Assembly: GCA_030643125.1 (NCBI GenBank)
Contig: DAOWML010000088.1
Location: forward strand, 1-7,908
DNA: 7,908 bases
Source of the DNA: Bacteroidales bacterium
GTDB lineage: Bacteria; Bacteroidota; Bacteroidia; Bacteroidales; UBA12077
Direction: 5' to 3'
Shown: one piece after another, positions 1-7,568 of the stretch
How positions within the stretch are numbered: the stretch's first letter is position 1
Layout of the letters: each line of letters starts with the position of its first letter
Translations under genes and position numbers: made by a program
The notes under the pieces: generated by a model
Told to the model about the DNA's origin: nothing
The model's input: only the letters and a program-made list of their open reading frames with translations
Databases searched by the model: none

Positions 1-2220
1 ACCGAAAATGAATATACTTTAAGTGGATTTGAAGGTATTGACGATTTATTTTCTGAAGAATTTTTTAGTGGTTTTTTTAATCAGAAAGATAAAAAACTTG
101 TTGCCGGTGGCAGATATCGTCCATTATCAATGGTAACATTTACAATCGAGTGGCAACTGGTTATGGGAACACCTTTCGACGGAGTTAATAAATTAACTTT
201 AGAGAAAAGGATGAACAAAAATGCGAATCCCAAATATATTTTACCATCGCAAAAACTATTAAAAGATTTATCACGAACAATTCATACCGAGAATATAAAA
301 TTACGAATTCAACAACAGGAAAGCATATTGAATAATGAAAAGGCTTTAACTGATCAGGAAAAAACAATAATTCTTTCAAACCTTGAAAGGATGCAATCAA
401 AAAGAAGCCTTTTACTTTTTGTAAGTCATTTTTTGAATGTTTTACTTTATGCATTAACAGCCTTAATTCTATTTATTTTACTCGAAAGATTGTTTTCAAA
501 CTATAAATCTGATAAATGGTATTTGTCCTTACCTTTTGTTGCCAGCTTATTATTTCTTGCTCATCCGATTCATACCGAAGTAGTTGCTAACATCAAAGGT
601 CGCGACGAAATATTATCTTTATTGGGAGCTTTATTGGCTACACTGTTTGCCATAAAATATATCGACAAACAAAAGTTGTATTTTATTTTATTAAGTTTTG
701 TGACTTTCTTATTTGCATTGTTTTCAAAAGAAGTTGCAATAACATTTCTTGCAATAATTCCTTTATGTATTTATTTCTTTATCGAAAAAGAAAAGAAAAC
801 AAAACATATCATTATATCTGTTATTCCATTATTCATAGCATCCGTAATTTATTTTTATGTTAGAGGAAAAGTTATTGGAGGAATGTCTTTTGCTCCAAGT
901 CAGGAATTAATGAATAATTCGTTTCTTGGAATGACAATTTCAGAGAAGTATGCTACAATTTTTCATACATTATTATTGTATATTAAGTTATTGATTTTTC
1001 CACATCCCTTAACCTACGATTATTATCCGTATCATATTCCAATAATGAACTGGAGTAATATATGGGCAATTATAGCTTTCATAGTTTACACAGGAATAGG
1101 TATTTATGCCTTAATTAGTTTGAAGAAAAAAAGCATCGTATCATTCGGAATACTTTTTTACCTGATTGCACTTTCGCCAATGTCAAACATTTTATTCCCT
1201 ATAGGTGTATTTATGAACGAACGATTTGTTTATGCTGCATCTATCGGATTTATTATTATTCTGGCTTATTTAGTTTCAAATAAATTGCCCGTTTGGATAA
1301 AAAAATCAACTTATATATCGATTATTATTGTAGTGATTCTGGCTCTTTATTCAATTAAAACAATTAGTCGGAATCAAGTCTGGAAAAACGATTTTACTCT
1401 ATTTACAAATGATGTTAAAATATCAGAAAATAGTGCAAAAAGCAATACATCAGCGGGAGGCAAATTGATTGAAGAAGCCATAAAGCCCGGGAATAGTGAA
1501 TTGAAGCTAGAATATTTAGATAAAGCGATCACCTATTTAAAAAGGGCAATAAATATTCACCCGGAATATAATGATGCATTATTACTTTTAGGAAATGCTC
1601 AGTGGGAACGATATCATAATCTGGATAGTACATATAAATACTACGATTTGATATTAAAGATAAATCCACGATATGAGCAGGTTTATTCAAATATATTCGA
1701 AACAAAAATCAATAAAGTGTTCGATAAACCTGAAAAGGCAGATAAAAACATTAATATATTACATCAACTTGAAAAGTTTAATCCGAATAATTTTCATGTT
1801 AACTATTATTTAGGGCGAATTTATGGCCGTTATAAAAACAAGCTGAATATTTCAATCCAATACCTGGGAAAAGCAGCTAAAATAAATCCCAATAATATTG
1901 CAGTTTTTAAAGATTTGGGTGTGGCTTATGGAATGGCTCGGGAATTTGAAAAGTCGGCAGGTGTATTATCTAAAGCAGTTGAATTAGATCCTAAAGATCC
2001 GGTTTTGAAAATTAATTTGGCAATGACTTACGCAAATCTTAGAAATTATCAGGAAGCATTTACGGTAATGGAATCAACTTTTAATATGGATTTTGACTCG
2101 AAAAATGCATCTGCTTTGGTAAATCTTGGTTATCTTTATAAGAATATGGGGAAACAGGATAAAGCCCGGCAATGTTTTATGAAAGCCCAAAAGTTAAATC
2201 CGGAATTGTTTAATAAATGA
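1..2220 (+). CDS. TMTC/DUF1736-like polytopic membrane protein with C-terminal TPRs (5' end outside window), putative GT-C type glycosyltransferase
   Basis: The reading frame is open from base 1, so the gene begins upstream. The first ATG, at 130, falls inside the conserved GGRYRPLS block (visible residues 36-43) and is not the true start. 739 residues are visible. About ten hydrophobic membrane segments lie between residues 138 and 453. Family-typical blocks are HPIHTEVVANIKGRDEI (from residue 188), FSKEVA (about 241-246) and a DUF1736-like FPHPLTYDYYP (333-343). Roughly five TPR units follow (about 503-735), several ending in an 'NP' or 'DP' turn. Eukaryotic TMTC proteins of this architecture are O-mannosyltransferases; bacterial homologues are mostly uncharacterised, so sugar transfer is an inference. 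An insertion of about 80 charged residues (about 60-139) separates the first extracytoplasmic motif from the SHFLNVLLY membrane helix. The stop overlaps the next gene's start (ATGA). Family assignment is firm; the reaction is not. Confidence 0.85.
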   Translation, partial: TENEYTLSGFEGIDDLFSEEFFSGFFNQKDKKLVAGGRYRPLSMVTFTIEWQLVMGTPFDGVNKLTLEKRMNKNANPKYILPSQKLLKDLSRTIHTENIKLRIQQQESILNNEKALTDQEKTIILSNLERMQSKRSLLLFVSHFLNVLLYALTALILFILLERLFSNYKSDKWYLSLPFVASLLFLAHPIHTEVVANIKGRDEILSLLGALLATLFAIKYIDKQKLYFILLSFVTFLFALFSKEVAITFLAIIPLCIYFFIEKEKKTKHIIISVIPLFIASVIYFYVRGKVIGGMSFAPSQELMNNSFLGMTISEKYATIFHTLLLYIKLLIFPHPLTYDYYPYHIPIMNWSNIWAIIAFIVYTGIGIYALISLKKKSIVSFGILFYLIALSPMSNILFPIGVFMNERFVYAASIGFIIILAYLVSNKLPVWIKKSTYISIIIVVILALYSIKTISRNQVWKNDFTLFTNDVKISENSAKSNTSAGGKLIEEAIKPGNSELKLEYLDKAITYLKRAINIHPEYNDALLLLGNAQWERYHNLDSTYKYYDLILKINPRYEQVYSNIFETKINKVFDKPEKADKNINILHQLEKFNPNNFHVNYYLGRIYGRYKNKLNISIQYLGKAAKINPNNIAVFKDLGVAYGMAREFEKSAGVLSKAVELDPKDPVLKINLAMTYANLRNYQEAFTVMESTFNMDFDSKNASALVNLGYLYKNMGKQDKARQCFMKAQKLNPELFNK

Positions 2221-2966
2221 TAGGTGAAAAAAAAATAGTTGTTGTGTTGCCTGCATTTAATGCGGAAAAAACACTGGAACAAACCTATCAGGAAATTCCT
2301 TTCGATATAGTTGATAAGGTAATTCTTGTGGATGATAAGAGTGATGATAAAACAGTACAAAAGGCAAAGGATTTAGGGCTAAAACATATTATTCTGCACG
2401 ATGAGAATCAGGGTTACGGTGCAAATCAAAAAACATGTTATAACGAGGCTTTAAAATTGGGTGCTGATATAATCGTAATGCTTCATCCTGATTATCAATA
2501 TACTCCAAAGTTAATACCATCCATGGTTTCACTTATTGCAAATGATATTTATCCGGTTGTTCTGGGGTCAAGAATTTTGGGGAAAGGTGCTATAAAAGGA
2601 GGAATGCCTATTTATAAGTATATATTTAACAGGATTTTAACATTTATTCAGAATGTTTTAATGGGAGCAAAACTGTCGGAGTATCATACCGGATTCAGGG
2701 CTTATAGCAGGGAAGTATTAGAAAGCATAAATTATTCTGAAAACTCCAACGACTTTGTTTTTGATAACCAGGTTTTGGCGCAGATTCATTATGCAGGATT
2801 TGAAATAGCAGAGATAACTTGTCCTACAAAGTATGCTGATGATTCATCTTCAATAAACCTTCGAAATAGCATACAATATGGTTATGGTGTTTTAAAAACG
2901 TCATTCCAGTTTTTCTTTCAAAAAATTGGTTTGGTACGCTTTAAATTTTTAAGTTTTAAAAAATAA
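2217..2966 (+). CDS. Family 2 glycosyltransferase, polyprenyl-phosphate-sugar synthase-like
   Basis: This 249-residue protein has a GT-A fold GT2 domain from the N-terminus: VVVLPAFNAEKTL (8-20), the nucleotide-binding VDDKSDDKT (38-46), and NQGYGANQKTCYNEAL (64-79). LHPDYQYTP (89-97) stands where many GT2 enzymes have a DxD-type DADG or DGDGQ. GSRILGKGAIKGGMP (117-131) and the acceptor-side SEYHTGFRAYS (154-164) follow. The start overlaps the upstream stop by 4 bases, which suggests translational coupling. There is no membrane helix, so the enzyme should be cytosolic or peripherally bound; dolichyl-phosphate-mannose-synthase-like enzymes of this length work at the membrane face. It could load a sugar onto a polyprenyl phosphate for use by the membrane protein encoded upstream; this is inference from the pairing. 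The donor sugar cannot be read from the sequence. An alternative is a transferase for an O-antigen or exopolysaccharide pathway. Confidence 0.88.
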   Translation: MIGEKKIVVVLPAFNAEKTLEQTYQEIPFDIVDKVILVDDKSDDKTVQKAKDLGLKHIILHDENQGYGANQKTCYNEALKLGADIIVMLHPDYQYTPKLIPSMVSLIANDIYPVVLGSRILGKGAIKGGMPIYKYIFNRILTFIQNVLMGAKLSEYHTGFRAYSREVLESINYSENSNDFVFDNQVLAQIHYAGFEIAEITCPTKYADDSSSINLRNSIQYGYGVLKTSFQFFFQKIGLVRFKFLSFKK

Positions 2967-2973
2967 TAATTTA

Positions 2974-3003
2974 TTGCAGATTAAACATATTTTGTTATAA
3001 TTG
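2974..3003 (+). promoter_or_regulatory. Candidate Bacteroidota-type promoter for the secreted protein gene
   Basis: TTG at 2974-2976 is followed after 19 bp by TATAATTG (2996-3003). This differs from the Bacteroidota -7 consensus TAnnTTTG at one conserved position. The implied start site lies about 20 bases before the ATG at 3028, similar to the spacing at the stronger promoter before 4734. In such AT-rich DNA a one-mismatch match is only suggestive. The gene could also be read through from the glycosyltransferase operon, since no terminator hairpin is visible in 2967-3027. Confidence 0.35.
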
Positions 3004-3027
3004 CCCGAAATTCGATAATTTACAACT

Positions 3028-3789
3028 ATGAGAAATTTAATGTTCAGCTTGCTTTTAATATTAATATCCTTATCAGGTATTTCTCAAAAACTAAATAAGA
3101 TAGGTAAAATAAAGATTGATGAAATACCGCAGATGCCCGATCATGAGATCGAAAAAATTAATGGTATTTTCAAGGTTATTAAAGACTCTTTCGTGTTTGA
3201 AGGAAACACCTATTACGATATCCCAAATGGTTTTATTACCAGTTTAGAGATTGTAGATAAAGAAAAAGATTACATAAAACATTATAATTCTGAAGGAAAA
3301 CTTTTAGCAAGCATTTTATCAGATCGAATAATAAATCTGAAAATTTCGGAAAAAGGTAATAATCTGGTTTTTTATAATTCTGAAAACATCATACATATAA
3401 ATTTGAATAATTATCATGTTGATACACTAAATGGTTCTTTCGTTTATTCATTTGTTGGTAACGAAGAATTAATTTATTACAATTCGGAAAGTAAACACAT
3501 AAATTATAAAGGAAATCAAATATCGACTGAAGAATACCCAAATCAATTTTTAGACTATAAAGGGAAAGTTTTGGTTATTACAAAGCAAAATATTTATGAA
3601 TTGCTTGGGAACAGTTTGTTTCCAAAATATGAGTTCAGAGGCAAATTCTTCGATGCCAAAATTATTGATGAAGAATTTTATTTTGTTGATAAGCTTGAAA
3701 AAAGAAAAATGGAAAGTTTTTCTTTGTATAAAACCTCCGATTTTTCCAAGTTTATTTTAGTTGATAGAATTGATGAGTTGAATCGTTAG
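3028..3789 (+). CDS. Secreted protein of unknown function, probably beta-rich
   Basis: I do not recognise this 253-residue protein. The N-terminus is a standard Sec signal peptide: MRN, then a hydrophobic core LMFSLLLILISLSG, with likely cleavage near GIS-QK at residues 19-20. No lipobox cysteine is present, so it should be a soluble periplasmic or exported protein. No C-terminal type IX sorting domain is visible. The mature part alternates short hydrophobic strands with polar turns in blocks of about 25-30 residues: NLVFYNSENIIHINL, EELIYYNSESKHINY, KVLVITKQNIYELL, EEFYFVDKLEKRKMESFSLY. That pattern resembles propeller blades, but this is a visual impression, not a domain match. No catalytic motif stands out. 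The start is chosen because it gives the complete signal peptide; no Shine-Dalgarno precedes it, as usual in this phylum. The stop lies 3 bp from the convergent dimethylargininase gene. Confidence 0.75.
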   Translation: MRNLMFSLLLILISLSGISQKLNKIGKIKIDEIPQMPDHEIEKINGIFKVIKDSFVFEGNTYYDIPNGFITSLEIVDKEKDYIKHYNSEGKLLASILSDRIINLKISEKGNNLVFYNSENIIHINLNNYHVDTLNGSFVYSFVGNEELIYYNSESKHINYKGNQISTEEYPNQFLDYKGKVLVITKQNIYELLGNSLFPKYEFRGKFFDAKIIDEEFYFVDKLEKRKMESFSLYKTSDFSKFILVDRIDELNR

Positions 3790-3792
3790 GAA

Positions 3793-4551
3793 TTAAAATC
3801 TGAGTGATAAGCAACTTAATCCACCATCCATTTTTTGGAATTCTGACATTTCTAATTCAATAATTTTATAACCCAATTTTTCGATATTAGATTTTGTTTT
3901 AGGAAATCCTTTAGGAACAATAACAAAATCATTAACTCGCAATGAATTTGCTGCGTAAGCTTCATTGTTTTCAACTACGATTTTATTGTAATCTTCAAAG
4001 TCGGGTAAATAATAAAATGACTTTTGAATAAGAATATTATGGTCGCCTAAATAGTTTATTCCCGTTTTAAAATGTAACATATTGCAAATAGGAATTGCAG
4101 AAATCTCATAATCGAATTTTTTCAAGATAGTGCTTAATTGATTTGACCCCTGCAAATTAGTACGATCGGATAAACCAATATAAAAATGATTGTTAGCTTG
4201 CATAATATCACCACCATCGAGAGTGCCTGGCTCTTCAATAAAGTGAAGTTTTAGTAATGGTTCTAAAACTTTCTTAATGGCAAGTTCTTCGCCCAATCGT
4301 CTTTTATCTCCCGGGCGGGTTATAATTCCAAAATCTTTTGTAACCACAGCTGTATCTTCAACAAAACATGAGTCAGGGAACTTGGGATCGGCATCAAGAA
4401 TAATTAATTCTAGTCCACATTTTATTAATGCTTCGCAATAAGCATCATGTTGTTTTAGCGCTAAGTTATAATCCGGTTTTCCTAAGTTCGATGTTGAAAT
4501 TCCATTTGCATAAGTATGAGCAGGTTTTCTTACGATTGCTTTTGTAAACAT
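3793..4551 (-). CDS. ddaH: N(G),N(G)-dimethylarginine dimethylaminohydrolase (dimethylargininase) family protein
   Basis: This 252-residue protein of the guanidino-modifying (amidinotransferase) superfamily closely follows the Pseudomonas aeruginosa DDAH as I recall it. Shared blocks include SNLGKPDY (21-28), FPDSCFVEDTAVV (58-70), ITRPG (77-81), EAYAAN and the C-terminal DGGLSCLSLRF. The catalytic set is present: nucleophile Cys247, His160 in MLHFKTG, and an acid at residue 112 in PGTLDGGDIM. Substrate-binding candidates are Asp60, Glu65, Asp66, Arg85 and Arg130. The acid at 112 is Asp, whereas the Pseudomonas enzyme has Glu (Glu114); mammalian DDAHs also carry TLDGGD. The expected reaction hydrolyses asymmetric dimethylarginine or monomethylarginine to citrulline plus the methylamine, in the cytosol. 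The length is full for the family, and the start MFTKAIVRKPA matches the family N-terminus. The gene is monocistronic and opposed to both neighbours. Arginine deiminase activity is less likely because the protein is much shorter than arginine deiminases, but the physiological substrate is not proven. Confidence 0.92.
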   Translation of the reverse strand: MFTKAIVRKPAHTYANGISTSNLGKPDYNLALKQHDAYCEALIKCGLELIILDADPKFPDSCFVEDTAVVTKDFGIITRPGDKRRLGEELAIKKVLEPLLKLHFIEEPGTLDGGDIMQANNHFYIGLSDRTNLQGSNQLSTILKKFDYEISAIPICNMLHFKTGINYLGDHNILIQKSFYYLPDFEDYNKIVVENNEAYAANSLRVNDFVIVPKGFPKTKSNIEKLGYKIIELEMSEFQKMDGGLSCLSLRF

Positions 4552-4678
4552 AATATTGGCTTGTTAATCAATAATAAAGTTCGAAATTAAATTATTTAAT
4601 ATAAATAGTTCTAAAATTAATAAGATAAAAATTGTGTTAGTACTTTTTTTTATTTAAAAATAATTCCGTTGTTTTTCA

Positions 4679-4709
4679 TTGTTATTTAGAGAGTTGGATT
4701 TTATGTTTG
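4679..4709 (+). promoter_or_regulatory. Bacteroidota-type promoter of the two-component operon
   Basis: TATGTTTG at 4702-4709 matches the Bacteroidota -7 consensus TAnnTTTG at every fixed position. ATTG (TTG at 4679-4681) lies exactly 20 bp upstream, the usual spacing for the -33 element. The predicted transcription start is near 4714-4717, giving a leader of about 20 bases before the ATG at 4734. The leader has no Shine-Dalgarno but is purine-rich and A-rich, typical of the phylum. No operator repeat is obvious around it. Confidence 0.7.
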
Positions 4710-4733
4710 GTTTTTGTACTTTAGAAAGAAAAA

Positions 4734-6776
4734 ATGAAATTCATTCTTACCCTGTTTTATGTTTGTTTTACTTCTACTATTTTAATATCACAACCTGTAG
4801 CCGATAGTCTTTTTAAAAAACTTAATTCTGCTAATGATCAACAAAAAGCAGATATATATCTTGCAATAGCAAAAGTAAACTGGCGTTATTCAACAGATTC
4901 AATATATAAATACAGTAAAAAAGCTCTTGATTTAGCCCGGCAAATTGATTACATAAACGGAGAGGCAAAAGCATTATCGTATATTGGAGTAACACATTTT
5001 TATAAAGCAAACTACGATAGTGTACTTCATTATTATGATGCAGCAATAGAAAAATTTAAACAAAGCGATGATTTGAGTGGTGCTGCTATAACAATCAATA
5101 ATACAGGCGTTTTGTATAAACGAATGGGTGAATATTCAAAAGCTATTGATTGTTACAATGAAGCAATAACCATTCAGACAAAATTAGGAGACATCAGAGA
5201 AGTTGGTGGCGTATTGCTTAATATAGGAATAATATATTATGCTCAGAATGATCTTGATAAGGCTCTGGAATATTATCTAAAGGCTCTTGAGCAATTTGAG
5301 TCAATTAATGATAAAATAAAAATAGCAGGAGCTTTTACTAATATAGGACAAGTTTATGCTGAGCTACATCAGAACACAAAAGCTCTGGAATATTATAATA
5401 AAGCCCTGATATTACAAAGGGAATCTGATGATATATACGGAATTGCCAATTCCTTATCAAATATTGGAATAATAAATAAAACCATAGGTAATTTTCCCGA
5501 ATCTGAATCACATCTTAATAATAGTCTTGAACTATACACGGAAATGCAAGATCAGGATGCTATTGCTTATGTTTATAATCATTTAGGCGAATTGTATTCA
5601 TTAACGAAGCAATGGCAAAAGGCTTTGGATATGTATAACAAAACCATTCAAATTCAGAAATCTATTGGCAATAATGAAGGCTTAGCTTATGTTAAATATG
5701 ATCTGGCAAATTTGTATTTTTTAAAAGGAGAATGGAATAAAGCACAACACAATCTCGAAGAAAGCATTAAGTTAAGCAGGTCTTTAAATATTCTTGATAT
5801 TCTTCAAAAATCCTTTTTATTATTATCAAAAATTGATTCTGTACAGGGTGATAATAAAAAATCACTAATTAATTTCAAAACTTATACTCAATATAAAGAC
5901 ACTATTTATAATCAGGAAAGCAGTCGTCAGATTGCAGAAATGCAAACAAAATATGAAACATCAAAAAAGGAGCAGAAGATTTTTAAATTGCAACAAGAAA
6001 AAAATATTCAGGAACTGAAAAATAAGAAAAACAGAATAATCTGGAGTGTTAGTTTATTAGGTTCACTAATTTCATTTGTTTTTATATTCGCATTATATCG
6101 CTCAAGACAAAAGAAGAAAGAAGAAAAAACTCTTCTGAAAAATACAATGGAAACCGAAGATAAAGAACGAAAAAGAATAGCCGAGGAACTACATGATGGC
6201 ATTGGACCTTTACTCTCAACAGTTAAGTTGTATATTAACGAAATTGAAGTTGCAAATGGCAATTCATCTGATAAGGAATTACTTGATGAATCTGATAAGA
6301 TTATTGACGAAGCAATTTGTTCAGCACGGAATTTATCACATAATTTAATGCCGCAAAATATTGAAAAAGATGGATTAAATAAATCTTTACAGGTTTTTGC
6401 AAACAGAGTTTGTATAAATAGTATGCCTGAAATTATTTTTAAACATGTCGATACAGAGAAATATGGATTATGGCAGCAAGTTATGATTTACCGTATAATT
6501 ACCGAACTTATTAATAACACAATTAAACACAGTGGTGCGGATCAGATCAGAATAGAATTCAAAAATGTGAGTAAAATACTAAATGTTGAATATTCTGATA
6601 ATGGTATTGGATTTAACCTTGAAAAAGTTTTAAAAGATGGACATGGAATTGGTTTAAGAAATGTTATTTCAAGGGTTGGTTCTCTTAAAGGGAAGGTTGA
6701 ATTTAAATCATTAGAAAATCAGGGTTTCAAAACCGAAATAAAGATTGGAATAAAAAATTTATATGAATTAAACTAA
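4734..6776 (+). CDS. TPR-containing hybrid-free sensor histidine kinase (HisKA_3/HATPase_c)
   Basis: This is a 680-residue membrane sensor. A Sec signal peptide (about 1-20) is followed by nine regular 40-residue TPR units (about 38-400) with repeating 'NIGxxY...G.xxKALEYYxKAL' signatures, then a charged coiled-coil (about 400-432). One membrane helix (435-455) precedes a basic RSRQKKK stop. The HisKA_3 dimerisation helix ERKRIAEELHDGIGPLLS carries the phospho-accepting His487. The ATPase domain shows an N box (ELINNTIKHSG, 591-601), G1 (DNGIGF, 622-627) and G2 (GHGIGLRN, 636-643). The signal peptide plus single helix places the TPR array in the periplasm and the kinase in the cytosol, so it probably senses a periplasmic peptide or protein partner. 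There is no receiver domain. The response regulator gene follows after 5 bp and is its presumed partner. The fold call is firm; the ligand is unknown. Confidence 0.93.
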   Translation: MKFILTLFYVCFTSTILISQPVADSLFKKLNSANDQQKADIYLAIAKVNWRYSTDSIYKYSKKALDLARQIDYINGEAKALSYIGVTHFYKANYDSVLHYYDAAIEKFKQSDDLSGAAITINNTGVLYKRMGEYSKAIDCYNEAITIQTKLGDIREVGGVLLNIGIIYYAQNDLDKALEYYLKALEQFESINDKIKIAGAFTNIGQVYAELHQNTKALEYYNKALILQRESDDIYGIANSLSNIGIINKTIGNFPESESHLNNSLELYTEMQDQDAIAYVYNHLGELYSLTKQWQKALDMYNKTIQIQKSIGNNEGLAYVKYDLANLYFLKGEWNKAQHNLEESIKLSRSLNILDILQKSFLLLSKIDSVQGDNKKSLINFKTYTQYKDTIYNQESSRQIAEMQTKYETSKKEQKIFKLQQEKNIQELKNKKNRIIWSVSLLGSLISFVFIFALYRSRQKKKEEKTLLKNTMETEDKERKRIAEELHDGIGPLLSTVKLYINEIEVANGNSSDKELLDESDKIIDEAICSARNLSHNLMPQNIEKDGLNKSLQVFANRVCINSMPEIIFKHVDTEKYGLWQQVMIYRIITELINNTIKHSGADQIRIEFKNVSKILNVEYSDNGIGFNLEKVLKDGHGIGLRNVISRVGSLKGKVEFKSLENQGFKTEIKIGIKNLYELN

Positions 6777-6781
6777 CAGGA

Positions 6782-7429
6782 ATGTCTGATAAATTGAAGG
6801 TTTTTATAGTTGATGATCATGTAATATTCAGGAATGGTTTAAGAACAATTTTAAACAAAGTTGAAAATTTTCAGATTGTAGGAGAGGCTTCAAATGGAAG
6901 CGAATTTATTGCAGTATTAAAACATACCGATACAGATATTGTATTAATGGATATTAAAATGCCAGTAATGGATGGTATAGAGGCAACACAAAGAGCACTT
7001 GAGATTAAACCAGGTATTAAAATTATTGCTTTATCAATGTTTGGAGATGAAGAATATTTACAGGAAATGATTAGGGCAGGAGCAAGTGGTTTTTTATTAA
7101 AGAACGTAACCCGAAAAATACTTACACATGCTATTGAAGTAGTTTGTAATGGAGGCAATTACTATTCAGAAGAGTTGCTTGTACTTTTTACTAAAAAATA
7201 TTTCAACAATAATAAAAAAGAAGACGATGATTTGCAGATTACAAACCGCGAAATGGAAGTATTGCAACTTGTATCGCAAGGATTAACCAATCAGGAAATA
7301 GCCGACAAGCTTTTTATTAGTAAACGTACTGTCGACGGACATAAGAGCAATCTTATTATAAAAACAGGATCGAAAAATATAGTTGATTTACTGGTTTATT
7401 CAATTAAAAAGGGATTGGTTGAAATTTAG
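6782..7429 (+). CDS. NarL/FixJ (LuxR-type) response regulator
   Basis: This 215-residue cytosolic transcription regulator is intact. The receiver domain (about 5-120) has the acidic pocket Asp11-Asp12, phospho-accepting Asp57 in LMDIKMPVMDG, Ser85 in ALSM and Lys107 in LLKN, so all switch residues are present. A polar linker, NNNKKEDDD (about 142-150), leads to a LuxR/GerE helix-turn-helix (about 152-215): LQITNREMEVLQLVSQGLTN, then QEIADKLFISKRTVDGHKSN as the recognition helix region. The ATG directly follows CAGGA, which is too close to act as a normal ribosome-binding site; translation is probably coupled to the kinase stop 5 bp upstream. Phosphorylation by the adjacent kinase is inferred from operon structure and the matching HisKA_3/NarL family pairing. 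Its target promoters are unknown. The nearest candidates are its own operon and the secreted protein gene at 7759. Confidence 0.95.
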   Translation: MSDKLKVFIVDDHVIFRNGLRTILNKVENFQIVGEASNGSEFIAVLKHTDTDIVLMDIKMPVMDGIEATQRALEIKPGIKIIALSMFGDEEYLQEMIRAGASGFLLKNVTRKILTHAIEVVCNGGNYYSEELLVLFTKKYFNNNKKEDDDLQITNREMEVLQLVSQGLTNQEIADKLFISKRTVDGHKSNLIIKTGSKNIVDLLVYSIKKGLVEI

Positions 7430-7433
7430 TTAT

Positions 7434-7477
7434 GTCTCATATATTAAATCGAGTTGGTTATCTTCAATATATGAGAC
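7434..7477 (+). terminator. Perfect 12-bp inverted repeat just after the regulator stop; weak terminator or 3' stem
   Basis: GTCTCATATATT (7434-7445) and its exact reverse complement AATATATGAGAC (7466-7477) flank a 20-nt loop, 4 bases after the regulator stop codon. The stem base (GTCTC/GAGAC) is its strongest part. The following ACTAATTT is not a proper U-tract, so intrinsic termination here would be weak. It may instead protect the mRNA 3' end, or be a separated binding site for a dimeric protein. A 12-bp perfect match at this distance is unlikely by chance even in AT-rich DNA. Confidence 0.5.
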
Positions 7478-7568
7478 TAATTTAAAAAGTATAAATAATT
7501 TAATTGTGGTCAAATAACTTCTTGCTACTTAGGTAATTAAAAAGCATTGTTTGCAATACGTTTTGACT

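Noticed and set aside
130..132. ATG at 130 as the start of the TMTC-like gene
   Set aside because: The frame is open to base 1 and the upstream codons encode conserved family sequence (GGRYRP immediately before), so the real start is outside the window.
4582..4589. Minus-strand TAATTTCG as a -7 element for the dimethylargininase gene
   Set aside because: It has one mismatch to TAnnTTTG and no TTG at the right distance upstream on that strand, so it is too weak to call.
4586..4600. AT-only palindrome (ATTAAAT, one base, ATTTAAT) upstream of the dimethylargininase gene
   Set aside because: A/T-only symmetry of this length is expected by chance in such AT-rich intergenic DNA, and nothing else marks it as an operator.
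4831..7158. Minus-strand open frames of 71-95 codons inside the kinase, regulator and other genes
   Set aside because: They lie wholly antisense to strongly supported coding genes, have no recognisable domains and are explained by codon composition of the plus-strand genes.
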